A stretch of DNA of 64,000 nucleotides from Candidatus Gastranaerophilales bacterium (lineage in GTDB: Bacteria; Cyanobacteriota; Vampirovibrionia; Gastranaerophilales; Gastranaerophilaceae): NCBI GenBank assembly GCA_900769355.1, contig CAAGGG010000005.1, positions 40,962-104,961 on the forward strand. Direction: 5' to 3'. Every line of letters starts with the position of its first letter. The stretch's first letter is position 1. Shown here piece by piece: positions 48,560 through 57,407 of this stretch. The notes under the pieces were generated by a model. It searched no databases. It was not told where the DNA came from and saw only the letters and a list, made by a program, of their open reading frames with translations. Position numbers and translations under genes: made by a program.

Positions 48560-49333
48560 CTATGTTTCAATGCCTTTTAAACGTTTTACGTAAAACATTA
48601 CGCCTTTAATCCAGCCTTTGGCTTCGTTTTTACCACAATATTTTCCGGCTTTCGCCAATTCTTTCACTGTTTGAATATTTGATTTTTTGTTATGAATAGA
48701 TAGAGTTTCCGCCATTTGGTCAATACAGTCTTCAACCCGATTATACAGCTTAAATCGATAAATACCCTTTACCCCTTTTTTGTTGAGAGTTACTCCGCCG
48801 ACATTGTGACGTAATTTTGCGACATCGGAAGTTCCACGAGCTGATTCATGTAATGCAATTGACATTAAAACAACAGGATCTACATTATATTTTTTTGCAA
48901 TCCGAATAAAAGCTTGTCCTTTATTGTTTAACAAGTTGTTCCCTTTATCGTTTTTCAACAACAAATCATTGAATCTTAAACAAAGTTCCTTTGGATTTTC
49001 CGTAAACTCTTCTGTTATTAGTTTTAAATTTGATGCTGAGACATTTTTAGGTGCCGACTTTTTGGCAGGAAGTTTTTTGGTAATTGCCTTTTTAGCGTTT
49101 GCGACTACCATAGAGATTTTTTCGCCCCAAGTAATTTGAGGTCTAAAAATAGGTCTGCGAGTGCTATTCGGAACAAGCGAAGATGCAAAAAGCATTGCTG
49201 TCATTATGTTTTTTCGTGTTGCTCTAGGTTGTGGAATGACTTTTTGTGCAACTTTTGCAATTTGTCTGCCGTTCTGTCTTGTAGTAACAATAGCCCTTGC
49301 AACTTGCATATTACTAAAATGAGGAATTCTCAT
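48560..49333 (-). CDS. Glucosaminidase-domain (GH73-like) protein
   Basis: A 257-residue protein. The N-terminal 110 residues are basic and Ala/Thr/Arg-rich with no clear signal peptide. The C-terminal domain is of the endo-beta-N-acetylglucosaminidase type: FIRIAKKYNVDPVVLMSIALHESARGTSDVA contains the catalytic Glu, followed by HNVGGVTLNKKGVKG. It would cut glycan strands of peptidoglycan. It is the third signal-less wall-hydrolase-like protein in the window. AAAAAGGAC precedes the ATG. Confidence 0.82.
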   Translation of the reverse strand: MRIPHFSNMQVARAIVTTRQNGRQIAKVAQKVIPQPRATRKNIMTAMLFASSLVPNSTRRPIFRPQITWGEKISMVVANAKKAITKKLPAKKSAPKNVSASNLKLITEEFTENPKELCLRFNDLLLKNDKGNNLLNNKGQAFIRIAKKYNVDPVVLMSIALHESARGTSDVAKLRHNVGGVTLNKKGVKGIYRFKLYNRVEDCIDQMAETLSIHNKKSNIQTVKELAKAGKYCGKNEAKGWIKGVMFYVKRLKGIET

Positions 49334-49489
49334 AAATATTGTCCTTTTTGTTTTTAAAACACTTCTATTTTTATTAAAACTCGTGAAAAAATTTTTTGAA
49401 CACTTATTTACATATCTTTAAGTAATGTTGCCGAGAATATTTTTTACGTGTAGCATATAATTGGTATTATTTATTATAGGAGAGGTAAT

Positions 49490-50635
49490 ATGAAAAAGGT
49501 ATTAAAATTAATGTTATCTGTTCTTGTCAGCGTGTTTCTAATCGCTCCGGCGTTTGCTTATCCGGACGTTTCGGCTAATCATTGGGCTGCAAAACAGATT
49601 GAAATTTTGACTGAAAAAGGGGTTATTGTTGGGTATCCTGACGGAACGTTTAAACCTGACGATAATGTTAGTCGTGCTGAATTTGCTTCAATGGCTATTA
49701 AAGCATTGGGGCAAGAACACACAACAGTTGCTCAACCTGTAAAATTTACGGATATTGAGCCGACTTTTTGGGCTTACGATTCAATTCAAAAAGCTTTGTA
49801 TTTTGATTTAATTTCTTGTCCGCCAGAAGGTCAACCTTTCAGACCAGACGATACAGTTACTCGTGCAGAATCAATTTCTGTTGCCGTAAACGCTTTGACA
49901 ACAGAACAAATCAGCGATTTGAAGGCAAAAGAAGTTTTGTCTAAAAAATTTGCTGACGTAAACGAAGTTCCGGAATGGTTCGTAATTCCAGCCGGTAAAG
50001 CAGAAATTTTGAATATGTTAGTAACTATTCCTTCTGCAAACAAAGCAAGAGTAGAAGCTAACAGACCAGCAACAAGAGCGGAAGTCGCTGCAATTCTTTA
50101 CGAAATGATGGAGCAAGCAAAACTTAACCCTAACGCAAAATTGGCAGAAGCAATGAGAAAGAAAACCGGAGAAGGTTTTGTTGTTGAAAACGCTTATGTT
50201 CAAGGTAGTGTAGGCGTAATTCCGGCAGGTTCTATTGTTCCGGTAAAATTAACAAAATACGTAAGTTCTCAAACATCTCAAGCAGGTGAAATTTATTCTG
50301 CATCTGCTCCTGAAAACTACGTTACAAAAGACAAATACATTCTTGTTTACAAAGGCTCGACTTTGAAAGGTCAATTGTTAGATGTTAGACAAGGTAAATG
50401 GTTTGTTAGAAACGGCGTTCTTGTTCTTGACAACTCAATCTTGACAACTAACAACGACCAAACAGTTCCATTTAACGGTGTTGGCGAGGTTTCTAAACAC
50501 AGAAATTGGTTTATGAAATTTGTTAGAGCAACTTTGAAAGGTGAGAAACTTAATGTAGAAGCTGATGGCACTGTTTACATCAAACTTTTAAAGCCTGTAA
50601 AAGTAGATTTGACAAATGGTTGGATTTTTGAATAA
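49490..50635 (+). CDS. SLH-domain exported protein
   Basis: A 381-residue protein with a good signal peptide (VSVFLIAPAFA) and three S-layer homology modules: YPDVSANHWAAKQIEIL... with GYPDGTFKPDDNVSRAEF, FTDIEPTFWAYDSIQKAL... with FRPDDTVTRAES, and FADVNEVPEWFVIPAGKA... with NRPATRAEVA. The C-terminal 170 residues form a beta-rich domain (VIPAGSIVPVKLTKYVSS, YKGSTLKGQLLDVR). SLH modules anchor proteins to wall polymers or, in diderms, link outer membrane and peptidoglycan. AGGAGAGG precedes the ATG. Confidence 0.9.
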   Translation: MKKVLKLMLSVLVSVFLIAPAFAYPDVSANHWAAKQIEILTEKGVIVGYPDGTFKPDDNVSRAEFASMAIKALGQEHTTVAQPVKFTDIEPTFWAYDSIQKALYFDLISCPPEGQPFRPDDTVTRAESISVAVNALTTEQISDLKAKEVLSKKFADVNEVPEWFVIPAGKAEILNMLVTIPSANKARVEANRPATRAEVAAILYEMMEQAKLNPNAKLAEAMRKKTGEGFVVENAYVQGSVGVIPAGSIVPVKLTKYVSSQTSQAGEIYSASAPENYVTKDKYILVYKGSTLKGQLLDVRQGKWFVRNGVLVLDNSILTTNNDQTVPFNGVGEVSKHRNWFMKFVRATLKGEKLNVEADGTVYIKLLKPVKVDLTNGWIFE

Positions 50636-50663
50636 TTAACAGTTCAAGAATTTTTATAAATGC

Positions 50664-50698
50664 AAAAAGGAGAAGTTTTGTGACTTCTCCTTTTTATT
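50664..50698 (+). terminator. Terminator of the SLH gene
   Basis: AAAAGGAGAAGT / ACTTCTCCTTTT perfect stem with a TTTGTG loop and T run. Confidence 0.92.
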
Positions 50699-50748
50699 GT
50701 TTTGTCAGCATTGCTATGCCGATTTACTAAACTATAAATTTGGCGTCT

Positions 50749-51381
50749 TTAAATCGCAATTCTTTCTAATTTATGTGGGTTTTGAATTACATCAATTACA
50801 TTTAAATCTTTAAAACTTGAAATAATTTTGATGTTTTCAGGGTGTTTGGTATTTTCTTTTGCCAAAATCGCCCCGACTATTGCTTCCAATTGTGCCATAG
50901 GCATCATATTTACCGGAAGGTCTAGCCCCCATTCCAATCGCAAAGTTTGTTGCAAAAATTTGCAATCCGCCGGTGAACGTTCTTTGTAACAAGAATCCAA
51001 ATGAAGGTTTTGACGAGTCAAATAAAGCTCAAATCTGTTTACTTCAATTCCTTTTTCTGTCAAAGATTTAAAGTATTCACAACCTCTGGTTGAATATCTG
51101 TGAGTCCAGCCGTCACGATTTGGAATTAGTTTGTTTGTCGAAACCGGTTGATAAGGCTTTCCGAGAATTCGCCATTTGCCGTTCAACATTGTTCTGTCCC
51201 AGACTAGCGATGAACAAATTTTGGAATATTTTAGTGAAGGGTAGTTATCGAAAAAGAACATTACATCATTCATTGTGTAAAGTTTATCAACAAGAATGAG
51301 GTTGTCGTCTTCGTCTAAAACCGCAACACCGCTATCCATGCCAGATGACGCCGCAAGTGATAATCCAATGTAATAATTCAT
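50749..51381 (-). CDS. Predicted RNase H-fold protein (DUF429-like), unknown
   Basis: A 210-residue protein. YYIGLSLAASSGMDSGVAVLDED at the N-terminus resembles the first strand pair of RNase H/RuvC-like folds, and a later helix-rich half (MAQLEAIVGAILAKENT) fits DUF429-type proteins. The assignment is weak. The gene starts 4 nt after map with GATGGAG overlapping the map stop, so it is the last gene of the map transcript. Confidence 0.5.
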   Translation of the reverse strand: MNYYIGLSLAASSGMDSGVAVLDEDDNLILVDKLYTMNDVMFFFDNYPSLKYSKICSSLVWDRTMLNGKWRILGKPYQPVSTNKLIPNRDGWTHRYSTRGCEYFKSLTEKGIEVNRFELYLTRQNLHLDSCYKERSPADCKFLQQTLRLEWGLDLPVNMMPMAQLEAIVGAILAKENTKHPENIKIISSFKDLNVIDVIQNPHKLERIAI

Positions 51382-51385
51382 CGGT

Positions 51386-52138
51386 TTACTCCATCAATTG
51401 TGTAATAATAATAGGTTCGTCCTCTGTTACAAGTACTGAATGTTCAAAGTGTGCAGAAGGACGCTTATCCTTTGTGCTTACAGTCCATTCATCATCAGCA
51501 ACTTCAACCTCATCACAGCCAAGGTTAAGCATTGGTTCAATTGCAATTGCATAACCTGGTTTCAACAAAGTTCTGTCGCCAACTTTGTAGTTGAACAAGA
51601 ACGGTTCTTCGTGCATTTCGTGTCCAACTCCATGCCCGCCATATTGGCGAACAATACCGAGCTTTTCACGAACAGCAACAGCTTCAACAGCTCCTGAAAC
51701 ATCGTCCAACACGTTGCCGGCTTTCATCTGAGAAATTCCTGCAAATAATGCTTCTTCTGTCGCTTTTAAAAGCCTTTGACATTCTTCGCTAATCTTGCCA
51801 ACCGGATATGTCCAAGCACCATCGCCAACCATTCCGGCATAAGTTGCTCCAACATCAATGCTAATAATATCGCCTTCCTTAACGATTTCGTCCTCGTGTG
51901 GAATTCCGTGGACTACTTTTTCATTAATTGAAGCACAAATTGATGCCGGAAAACCGTTATAGCCTAAAAATGTCGGAATAGCACGTTCTTTTCTGATAAT
52001 ATCGTGAGCGATACTATCCAATTCTTTTGTACTAATTCCCGGTTCGATAACCTCACGCATTTTTTTGTGAACTAGGGCTACGATATGCCCTGCGTGTCTA
52101 ATTCTTTTGATTTCATCACGTGATTTTTTATGTATCAT
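51386..52138 (-). CDS. map: Methionine aminopeptidase type I
   Basis: A 250-residue metallopeptidase removing N-terminal Met. ISIDVGATYAGMVGDGAWTYPVG holds the two metal aspartates, YGGHGVGHEMHEEPF the metal His, and AIAIEPML and FEHSVLVTEDEP the two glutamates. Full length for type I. AGAGG precedes the ATG. Its upstream neighbour is adk, the common adk-map order of ribosomal-protein operons, though a 133-nt repeat separates them here. Confidence 0.95.
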   Translation of the reverse strand: MIHKKSRDEIKRIRHAGHIVALVHKKMREVIEPGISTKELDSIAHDIIRKERAIPTFLGYNGFPASICASINEKVVHGIPHEDEIVKEGDIISIDVGATYAGMVGDGAWTYPVGKISEECQRLLKATEEALFAGISQMKAGNVLDDVSGAVEAVAVREKLGIVRQYGGHGVGHEMHEEPFLFNYKVGDRTLLKPGYAIAIEPMLNLGCDEVEVADDEWTVSTKDKRPSAHFEHSVLVTEDEPIIITQLME

Positions 52139-52154
52139 GATAAGCCTCTTTTAT

Positions 52155-52268
52155 TTAGTGAGTAGTGAATAGCTAATAGTGAATAGTTCATTTCGTTCGC
52201 TTCGCTCAGCTAAATTTTGTGCGATAGCACTTATTTGAACTACTCACCACTCACTATTTCACAATTCA
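52155..52268. repeat. Large imperfect palindrome between adk and map
   Basis: GTGAGTAGTGAATAGC near the left end and CACTCACTATTTCACAATTC near the right end form long AGTGA/TCACT arms around TTCGTTCGCTTCGCTCAGC. The repeat fills the whole gap in what is normally a tight adk-map pair. Confidence 0.65.
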
Positions 52269-52271
52269 CTA

Positions 52272-52931
52272 CTATTTAATTACTTCCAACAATCTTTCCC
52301 AAACTTCATCAATAGTTCCGTTTGCGTCGATTGATTTTAAAACACCTTTTTTAGTGTAGTAGTCAACAAGAGGAGCTGTTTCTTTGTTGTATGTATCAAA
52401 TCTTGATTGAGCAACTTCTCTTGTATCATCTTTACGTTGAGTCAATTCTGCGCCATCTTTGTCACAGTGTCCTGCTGTTTTTGGCGGTTTGAATTCTAGG
52501 TTGTAGATTTCTCCACAAACAGGGCAAGAACGACGATTTACAATTCTTTCAACAAGAATGCTTGTGTCAATATCGAAATAAACTGCGATAAATCTTGTAT
52601 CTTCGCCGTTATCGATTTCTTCGTTCATTTTTTCAAGTTCGCCTGCTTGTTCAACGCTTCTAGGGAAACCGTCCAAAATGTAACCATTTTTGCAATCGTC
52701 TTGCGACAATCTGTTTTTGATAATTCTTGTAACAAGCTCAACAGGAACCAATTGACCTTTGTCAATGTATGATTTAGCCTCTTTCCCGGCTTCTGTTTCA
52801 CCTTTGATTTCTGCTCTCAATAAAGAACCTGTATCAACGTGTGGAAAGTTCAAATATTCAGCCAATCTGTTTGTCTGAGTTCCTTTACCACATGCCGGTG
52901 GTCCTAAAAAAATCAATTCTTTTTTTGTCAT
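52272..52931 (-). CDS. adk: Adenylate kinase
   Basis: From ATG 52931 the enzyme has 219 residues. FLGPPACGKGTQTNRLAEYL is the P-loop, DGFPRSVEQAGEL the AMP-binding part. The LID domain is of the long zinc type, with CPVCGEIYNLEF ... HCDKDG giving a Cys3-Asp metal site. It converts AMP and ATP to two ADP. AGAGAG lies upstream; a longer in-frame reading to 53018 crosses a terminator and is not used. Confidence 0.95.
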   Translation of the reverse strand: MTKKELIFLGPPACGKGTQTNRLAEYLNFPHVDTGSLLRAEIKGETEAGKEAKSYIDKGQLVPVELVTRIIKNRLSQDDCKNGYILDGFPRSVEQAGELEKMNEEIDNGEDTRFIAVYFDIDTSILVERIVNRRSCPVCGEIYNLEFKPPKTAGHCDKDGAELTQRKDDTREVAQSRFDTYNKETAPLVDYYTKKGVLKSIDANGTIDEVWERLLEVIK

Positions 52932-53020
52932 TTTAAATCTCTCTTTCTGTTTTACACATCTGATGGTTTTATAATACATCAAGCAAAATTTGAGTTCAAG
53001 GCGAACAGATTTTTGCAATA

Positions 53021-53051
53021 AAAAAGCCCTTTCGAGGTGAAAGGACTTTTT
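53021..53051 (-). terminator. Terminator between the antiporter and adk genes
   Basis: AAAAAGCCCTTTC / GAAAGGACTTTTT stem with a short GAGGT loop and T-rich flanks. Confidence 0.8.
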
Positions 53052-53070
53052 GTAATTATGCTTTGAAATC

Positions 53071-54399
53071 CTAATGTAAAAATCTTACATAGATGTATGC
53101 GGAACTTATCACAAGAGAAATTATCATTGTTAAAACGCCGTATTTCAAGAATTTCATAAACGGAATAGGGTGTCCGTTGTGAGCAGATGTTTCTGAAACG
53201 ATTACGTTTGCAGCGGCACCGATAATTGTCATGTTTCCACCAAGACAAGCACCGAGTGACAAACACCACCATAGAGGTAATGTGTAATCTGCTCCCATAG
53301 TTTTTTGAATTTCTAACAACATCGGAGTCATAGTTGCTGTGTATGGAATATTGTCGATAATTCCTGAGATAAAGCCTGATGCCCACAAGATAATCATTGC
53401 AGTTGCCTCTTGTGAACCTTTTGTTACTGCCAAAATCCACTTAGCCATAAGTGCAATTCCACCAGTAGCTTCCAAGCCGCCAATAATTATGAACAAGCCG
53501 ATGAAGAAGAAAATTGTGTTCCATTCAACGTCGCACAAAATATCTTTTGGTTTTTCAAAAAGTAATAAGAAACTTGCTCCAAGCATTGCTGTAACACATG
53601 TTTCAACGTGTGTTACGTCGTGCAAAATAAAACCTAAAATAACAAGCATCAAAACAATTCCACTTCTAATCATTAGAGGAAAATCAGTGATTGTCTTTGA
53701 ATTATCAAGATTTGCAACAGCCGCCATTTTTTCAGGTGCTGCTTTTAGAGATTTTCTAAAAATAAATAACATTAAGGCAATAATTACAACTAAAATTACC
53801 GCAACAACGCCTGTTAATTCTGTCAAAAAGTCCATAAATGAAAGTTTTGCCGCACTTCCGATAATAATATTTGGAGGATCACCGATTAAAGTTGCTGTTC
53901 CGCCGATATTTGATGAAAAAATCTCTGTAATCAAGAACGGTAGAGGATTTATATCCAATTGCTTTGCGATAAAGAAAGTTACAGGCATGATTAAAATAAC
54001 GGTTGTAACGTTATCCAAAAATGCTGATGTAACAGCCGTAAACACACCCAGCGTTAACAAAACAAGCTTTGGGTGCCCTTTGGTAAATCGCAAAAGCTCA
54101 TTCGCAATCCAGTTAAACATTCCGCTACGAGTTGCAATGCTCACGATAATCATCATTGAAACAAGCAAAAATATTACGTTAAAATCAACAAAATTAATGA
54201 AATAATGTGGGTTAATTACACCGTCAACCGCTTTTGTTTGGCTGACTAAGCCCAAAATAATTGTAATTGCAGCTCCAAGAAGTGCAATTGTAACCTTTGG
54301 GATTTTTTCAAGTGCAATAAATACATACGCTGTGAGCAAAATCGTGGCTGAAACAACGACTCCATGCGCCTGCACCAAGGTTTGTAATTGTTCAATCAT
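53071..54399 (-). CDS. ArsB/NhaD-family ion transporter
   Basis: From ATG 54399 (AGGAGAG upstream) the protein has 442 residues and about 11-12 membrane helices. TSAFLDNVTTVILIMPV and ISGIIDNIPYTATMTPM are the paired DN(V/I) hairpin motifs of the NhaD/ArsB ion transporter superfamily. GGTATLIGDPPNIIIG and GGNMTIIGAAANVIV are the inverted-repeat partners. Sodium/proton exchange is the most likely activity; no ars genes are near. Confidence 0.88.
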   Translation of the reverse strand: MIEQLQTLVQAHGVVVSATILLTAYVFIALEKIPKVTIALLGAAITIILGLVSQTKAVDGVINPHYFINFVDFNVIFLLVSMMIIVSIATRSGMFNWIANELLRFTKGHPKLVLLTLGVFTAVTSAFLDNVTTVILIMPVTFFIAKQLDINPLPFLITEIFSSNIGGTATLIGDPPNIIIGSAAKLSFMDFLTELTGVVAVILVVIIALMLFIFRKSLKAAPEKMAAVANLDNSKTITDFPLMIRSGIVLMLVILGFILHDVTHVETCVTAMLGASFLLLFEKPKDILCDVEWNTIFFFIGLFIIIGGLEATGGIALMAKWILAVTKGSQEATAMIILWASGFISGIIDNIPYTATMTPMLLEIQKTMGADYTLPLWWCLSLGACLGGNMTIIGAAANVIVSETSAHNGHPIPFMKFLKYGVLTMIISLVISSAYIYVRFLH

Positions 54400-54569
54400 A
54401 TAAACTCTCCTTTTTCTAATGTTAGCGTAATTATACAATAAAAATTCCTAAATAATAACAAATTGAACAGCTCTGCCGAAATCAAAATTTACAAAAATTA
54501 AATATTTCTGGTAAAAACGCTTTTTTTGTACGATATTAGAATTATACTTGCGGAAGTTGGGGAGAGAAT

Positions 54570-55553
54570 ATGGTAACTATGAATAAAAACAGTATAAACG
54601 AGTTGGCAAAAGAGGTGCTTGATATTGAAGCAAATTCAATTTTGCGACTTAAAAACAATATTGGTGACGAATTTGATAAAGCCGTTGATTATTTGTATAA
54701 TTGTACAGGTCGTGTAATCGTTACTGGCATGGGAAAATCAGGACTTATCGGGCGTAAAATTGCGGCAACCCTGACATCAACCGGCACTCCGGCATATTTC
54801 TTGCACCCTGCTGAAAGTACCCATGGGGATTCAGGTATAATTACAAGAAATGATGTTGTTATAGCAATTTCAAACAGCGGAGAAACACAAGAACTTTTGA
54901 ATTTGCTTCCGCTTATTAAAAGATTTGGCGTAACAATGATTGGTATGACTGGAAATTTGAATTCAACCCTGTCACATTCCTCTGATGTTACACTTGATAT
55001 TTCTGTTGAAAAAGAAGCTTGTCCATTAAATAAAGCACCGACTGCAAGTACAACCGCAACTCTTGCAATGGGAGATGCTTTGGCTGTTTGTTTGCTGGAA
55101 AAGCGTGGTTTTACGAAAGAAGATTTCTTGATTTTCCACCCATCAGGAGCGTTGGGAAAAGGTTTCAGATACAAAGTTGCAGATTTAATGCTTACAGAAC
55201 CTGAAAAACTTCCGATTGCAAAAGAATCAGACAGCTTTGCAAATGTAATAGAACTAATATCTGAGAAAAGGCTGGGAATGGCAATGATAGTCAATGACGA
55301 CGGTGTTTTGACAGGTGTATTAACAGACGGTGATATTAGAAGAACTTTGATTAAATACCAAAATATCAGACCGCTTCTTGCAAAAGATGTTATGTCTGCA
55401 AATCCAAAACATATTTCTAAAAAAGATTACGGTGCAAGTGCTTTGAATTTGATGGAAAAATTCTCTATCACAGCTCTTGCGGTTGTTGATGAAGAAAATA
55501 AACCAATCGGCGTAATTCATATTCATGACTTATTAAGAGCGGGAGTTGCGTAA
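54570..55553 (+). CDS. kdsD: D-arabinose 5-phosphate isomerase
   Basis: A 327-residue protein with an SIS sugar isomerase domain (GRVIVTGMGKSGLIGRKIAATL; SNSGETQELLNLLPL) followed by two CBS domains (about 205-325). STHGDSGII and FHPSGALGKG are typical of KdsD/KpsF. It makes arabinose 5-phosphate, the precursor of Kdo in LPS. GGGGAGAG precedes the ATG. kdsC follows after 1 nt. Confidence 0.94.
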   Translation: MVTMNKNSINELAKEVLDIEANSILRLKNNIGDEFDKAVDYLYNCTGRVIVTGMGKSGLIGRKIAATLTSTGTPAYFLHPAESTHGDSGIITRNDVVIAISNSGETQELLNLLPLIKRFGVTMIGMTGNLNSTLSHSSDVTLDISVEKEACPLNKAPTASTTATLAMGDALAVCLLEKRGFTKEDFLIFHPSGALGKGFRYKVADLMLTEPEKLPIAKESDSFANVIELISEKRLGMAMIVNDDGVLTGVLTDGDIRRTLIKYQNIRPLLAKDVMSANPKHISKKDYGASALNLMEKFSITALAVVDEENKPIGVIHIHDLLRAGVA

Positions 55554-55554
55554 G

Positions 55555-56022
55555 ATGAAGATTAAACTTGTTGCTTTTGATGTTGATGGAGTTATGACAG
55601 ATGGAAGTATTACCTATGACGAAAACGGTGTTGAATACAAAACATTTAACGCCAAAGACGGGCAAGGAATAACTAATCTCAACAAAGCCGGATTAATTAC
55701 TGCAATTATTACAGGACGAAAAAACGGTACTGTTGAACATCGTGCTGAAAACCTAAAAATTAAGGAGCTTTATCAAGGTTCAAAAAACAAAATTGCAGAT
55801 TTAGAAGAAATTATGCAGAAATACAATATTAGCTTTGATGAAGTTGCTTATATGGGCGACGATACGCCGGATATTTGTATTTTGGAGAAAGTTGCACTCA
55901 AAGGCTGTCCTGCCGATGCAATGGACGAGGTTAAAAAAGTTGCCAATTTCGTTTCTACAAAAAACGGTGGACGAGGCGCAGTTAGAGAATTTTGTGATTA
56001 CATATTAAAAGGGGAAATATAA
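55555..56022 (+). CDS. kdsC: Kdo-8-phosphate phosphatase
   Basis: A 155-residue HAD phosphatase of the small C0 class. LVAFDVDGVMTDGSITYDENG is motif I, AIITGRKNG motif II, and VAYMGDDTPDICILE motif III. It releases phosphate from Kdo-8-phosphate. The ATG at 55555 lies 1 nt after kdsD; a start three codons upstream would overlap it. It overlaps queD by 1 nt (TAATG). Confidence 0.94.
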   Translation: MKIKLVAFDVDGVMTDGSITYDENGVEYKTFNAKDGQGITNLNKAGLITAIITGRKNGTVEHRAENLKIKELYQGSKNKIADLEEIMQKYNISFDEVAYMGDDTPDICILEKVALKGCPADAMDEVKKVANFVSTKNGGRGAVREFCDYILKGEI

Positions 56023-56384
56023 TGTTTGAAATTAAAACACAGGCGTTTTTTGCCGCAGCACATCACCTGTTGAATTATGACGGAGAATGCGAAAATCAAC
56101 ATGGACATAACTGGATGGTAGAAGTTTTTGTAAAAGGTGATACTTTGGATAAAAGTAATATCTTGATGGATTACAAAGTGTTGAAAAAAGAATTAAAAGC
56201 AGTTCTTGATCTTTTAGATCATAAAGATCTGAATGCTTTACCTGAATTTAAAGGCGAAAGCCCTTCAAGTGAGATGATTTCAATGTTTATTTACAACAAG
56301 TTGAAAGAAAGAGTTGTTCAATTGAGCAAAGTAACAGTTTGGGAGACTCAAACTTCTTGTTGCAGTTATTTTGAAGAAGAGTAG
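56022..56384 (+). CDS. queD: 6-carboxy-5,6,7,8-tetrahydropterin synthase
   Basis: A 120-residue PTPS-family enzyme. FFAAAHHLLNYDGECENQHGHNW gives the three zinc histidines and the catalytic Cys (GEC-x-NQHGH). LMDYKVLKKELKAVLDLLDHKDLN and VTVWETQTSCC supply the rest of the active site. It makes the queuosine precursor from dihydroneopterin triphosphate; queA lies at 21181. It is coupled to kdsC, although the pathways are unrelated. Confidence 0.94.
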   Translation: MFEIKTQAFFAAAHHLLNYDGECENQHGHNWMVEVFVKGDTLDKSNILMDYKVLKKELKAVLDLLDHKDLNALPEFKGESPSSEMISMFIYNKLKERVVQLSKVTVWETQTSCCSYFEEE

Positions 56385-56455
56385 TTTTGGGATAAAGCAA
56401 AAGTTGAGTGCAATAGCGATAAATTCGGTAATTGCGTTGAAAGGATAATATAAGA

Positions 56456-57301
56456 ATGAATTTAATACAAGCAATATTAATGGGAATAGTACAGGGATTG
56501 AGCGAATTTTTGCCGATATCAAGTTCTGCTCACTTGGTTTTTACATCAAACTTTTACAAAGTAATGCAAAATATCCCGATTGTTCAAAGTTCCAGTGAAG
56601 AAGTTTTCTTTGATATTATGGTACATTTAGGAACTTTGATTGCTGTATTAATATTTTTCCGTAAAGATGTTTTGAATATTTTAAAAGCAATGTGGCATGC
56701 CATAAAAACAAAAGATTGGTCTGATAAAGAAGCAAAATTAGGTCTTTACATAGTTGTTGGTACGATTTTAACGATTATTCTTGCATTACCTATTAATGAA
56801 GTTGCTGAAAAATTAGTTTTCAGACCCGACATTGTTGGTGGATTGCTGTTTATTACAGGGTTTGCATTGCTTTATAGCGAATACAAATCTAAAAAGCTTG
56901 AAGAAAAAAAAGACAATGTTGATTTAAAAACTTCTGTTTTTATTGGTTTGGCACAGGGTTTAGCAGCACTTCCAGGGTTTTCACGTTCCGGTTGGACAAT
57001 TGCAACCGGTTTGTTTATGGGACTTGATAGAGTTACAGCGGCAAGATATTCTTTCTTGTTAAGTATTCCGATTATCTTGGGAGCTTCAATGGTTTATCCG
57101 TTGGTAAAAATTGACGTGCATGAAGCTTTGACATATAACTGGACTGCAATTTGGGCTGGTACAATTGTTTCCGGAATTGTCGGGTATTTGTGTATCAAAT
57201 ATTTTATGAAATTTATTTCAAAATTTTCACTTGCGATTTTCGGATATTACTGTATTTTAGCAGGACTTGGCGCAGTAGCATTTTTTAGTTACTACGGTTA
57301 A
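56456..57301 (+). CDS. uppP: Undecaprenyl-diphosphatase
   Basis: A 281-residue BacA/UppP-type membrane enzyme that recycles the lipid carrier of wall and LPS synthesis. GIVQGLSEFLPISSSAHLVF holds the E/SSS catalytic motif, and LPGFSRSGWTIATGLFMGLDR the second PGxSRSG motif. About eight membrane helices and normal length. AAAGGATAA precedes the ATG; 71 nt separate it from queD. Confidence 0.95.
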   Translation: MNLIQAILMGIVQGLSEFLPISSSAHLVFTSNFYKVMQNIPIVQSSSEEVFFDIMVHLGTLIAVLIFFRKDVLNILKAMWHAIKTKDWSDKEAKLGLYIVVGTILTIILALPINEVAEKLVFRPDIVGGLLFITGFALLYSEYKSKKLEEKKDNVDLKTSVFIGLAQGLAALPGFSRSGWTIATGLFMGLDRVTAARYSFLLSIPIILGASMVYPLVKIDVHEALTYNWTAIWAGTIVSGIVGYLCIKYFMKFISKFSLAIFGYYCILAGLGAVAFFSYYG

Positions 57302-57407
57302 TAGAATTTATGTTACTTTTGTTAAAATATGTAAACTTGGGGCTAATTAACTGACAAAAAAATATATTTACGGACATTCTAATGGTACATCGATGTGTGG
57401 AGTAAAA

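Noticed and set aside
53339..54205. A long plus-strand open frame (288 codons) opposite the antiporter gene
   Set aside because: It is the antisense shadow of a well-supported membrane transporter, lacks a ribosome binding site and has no family motifs.
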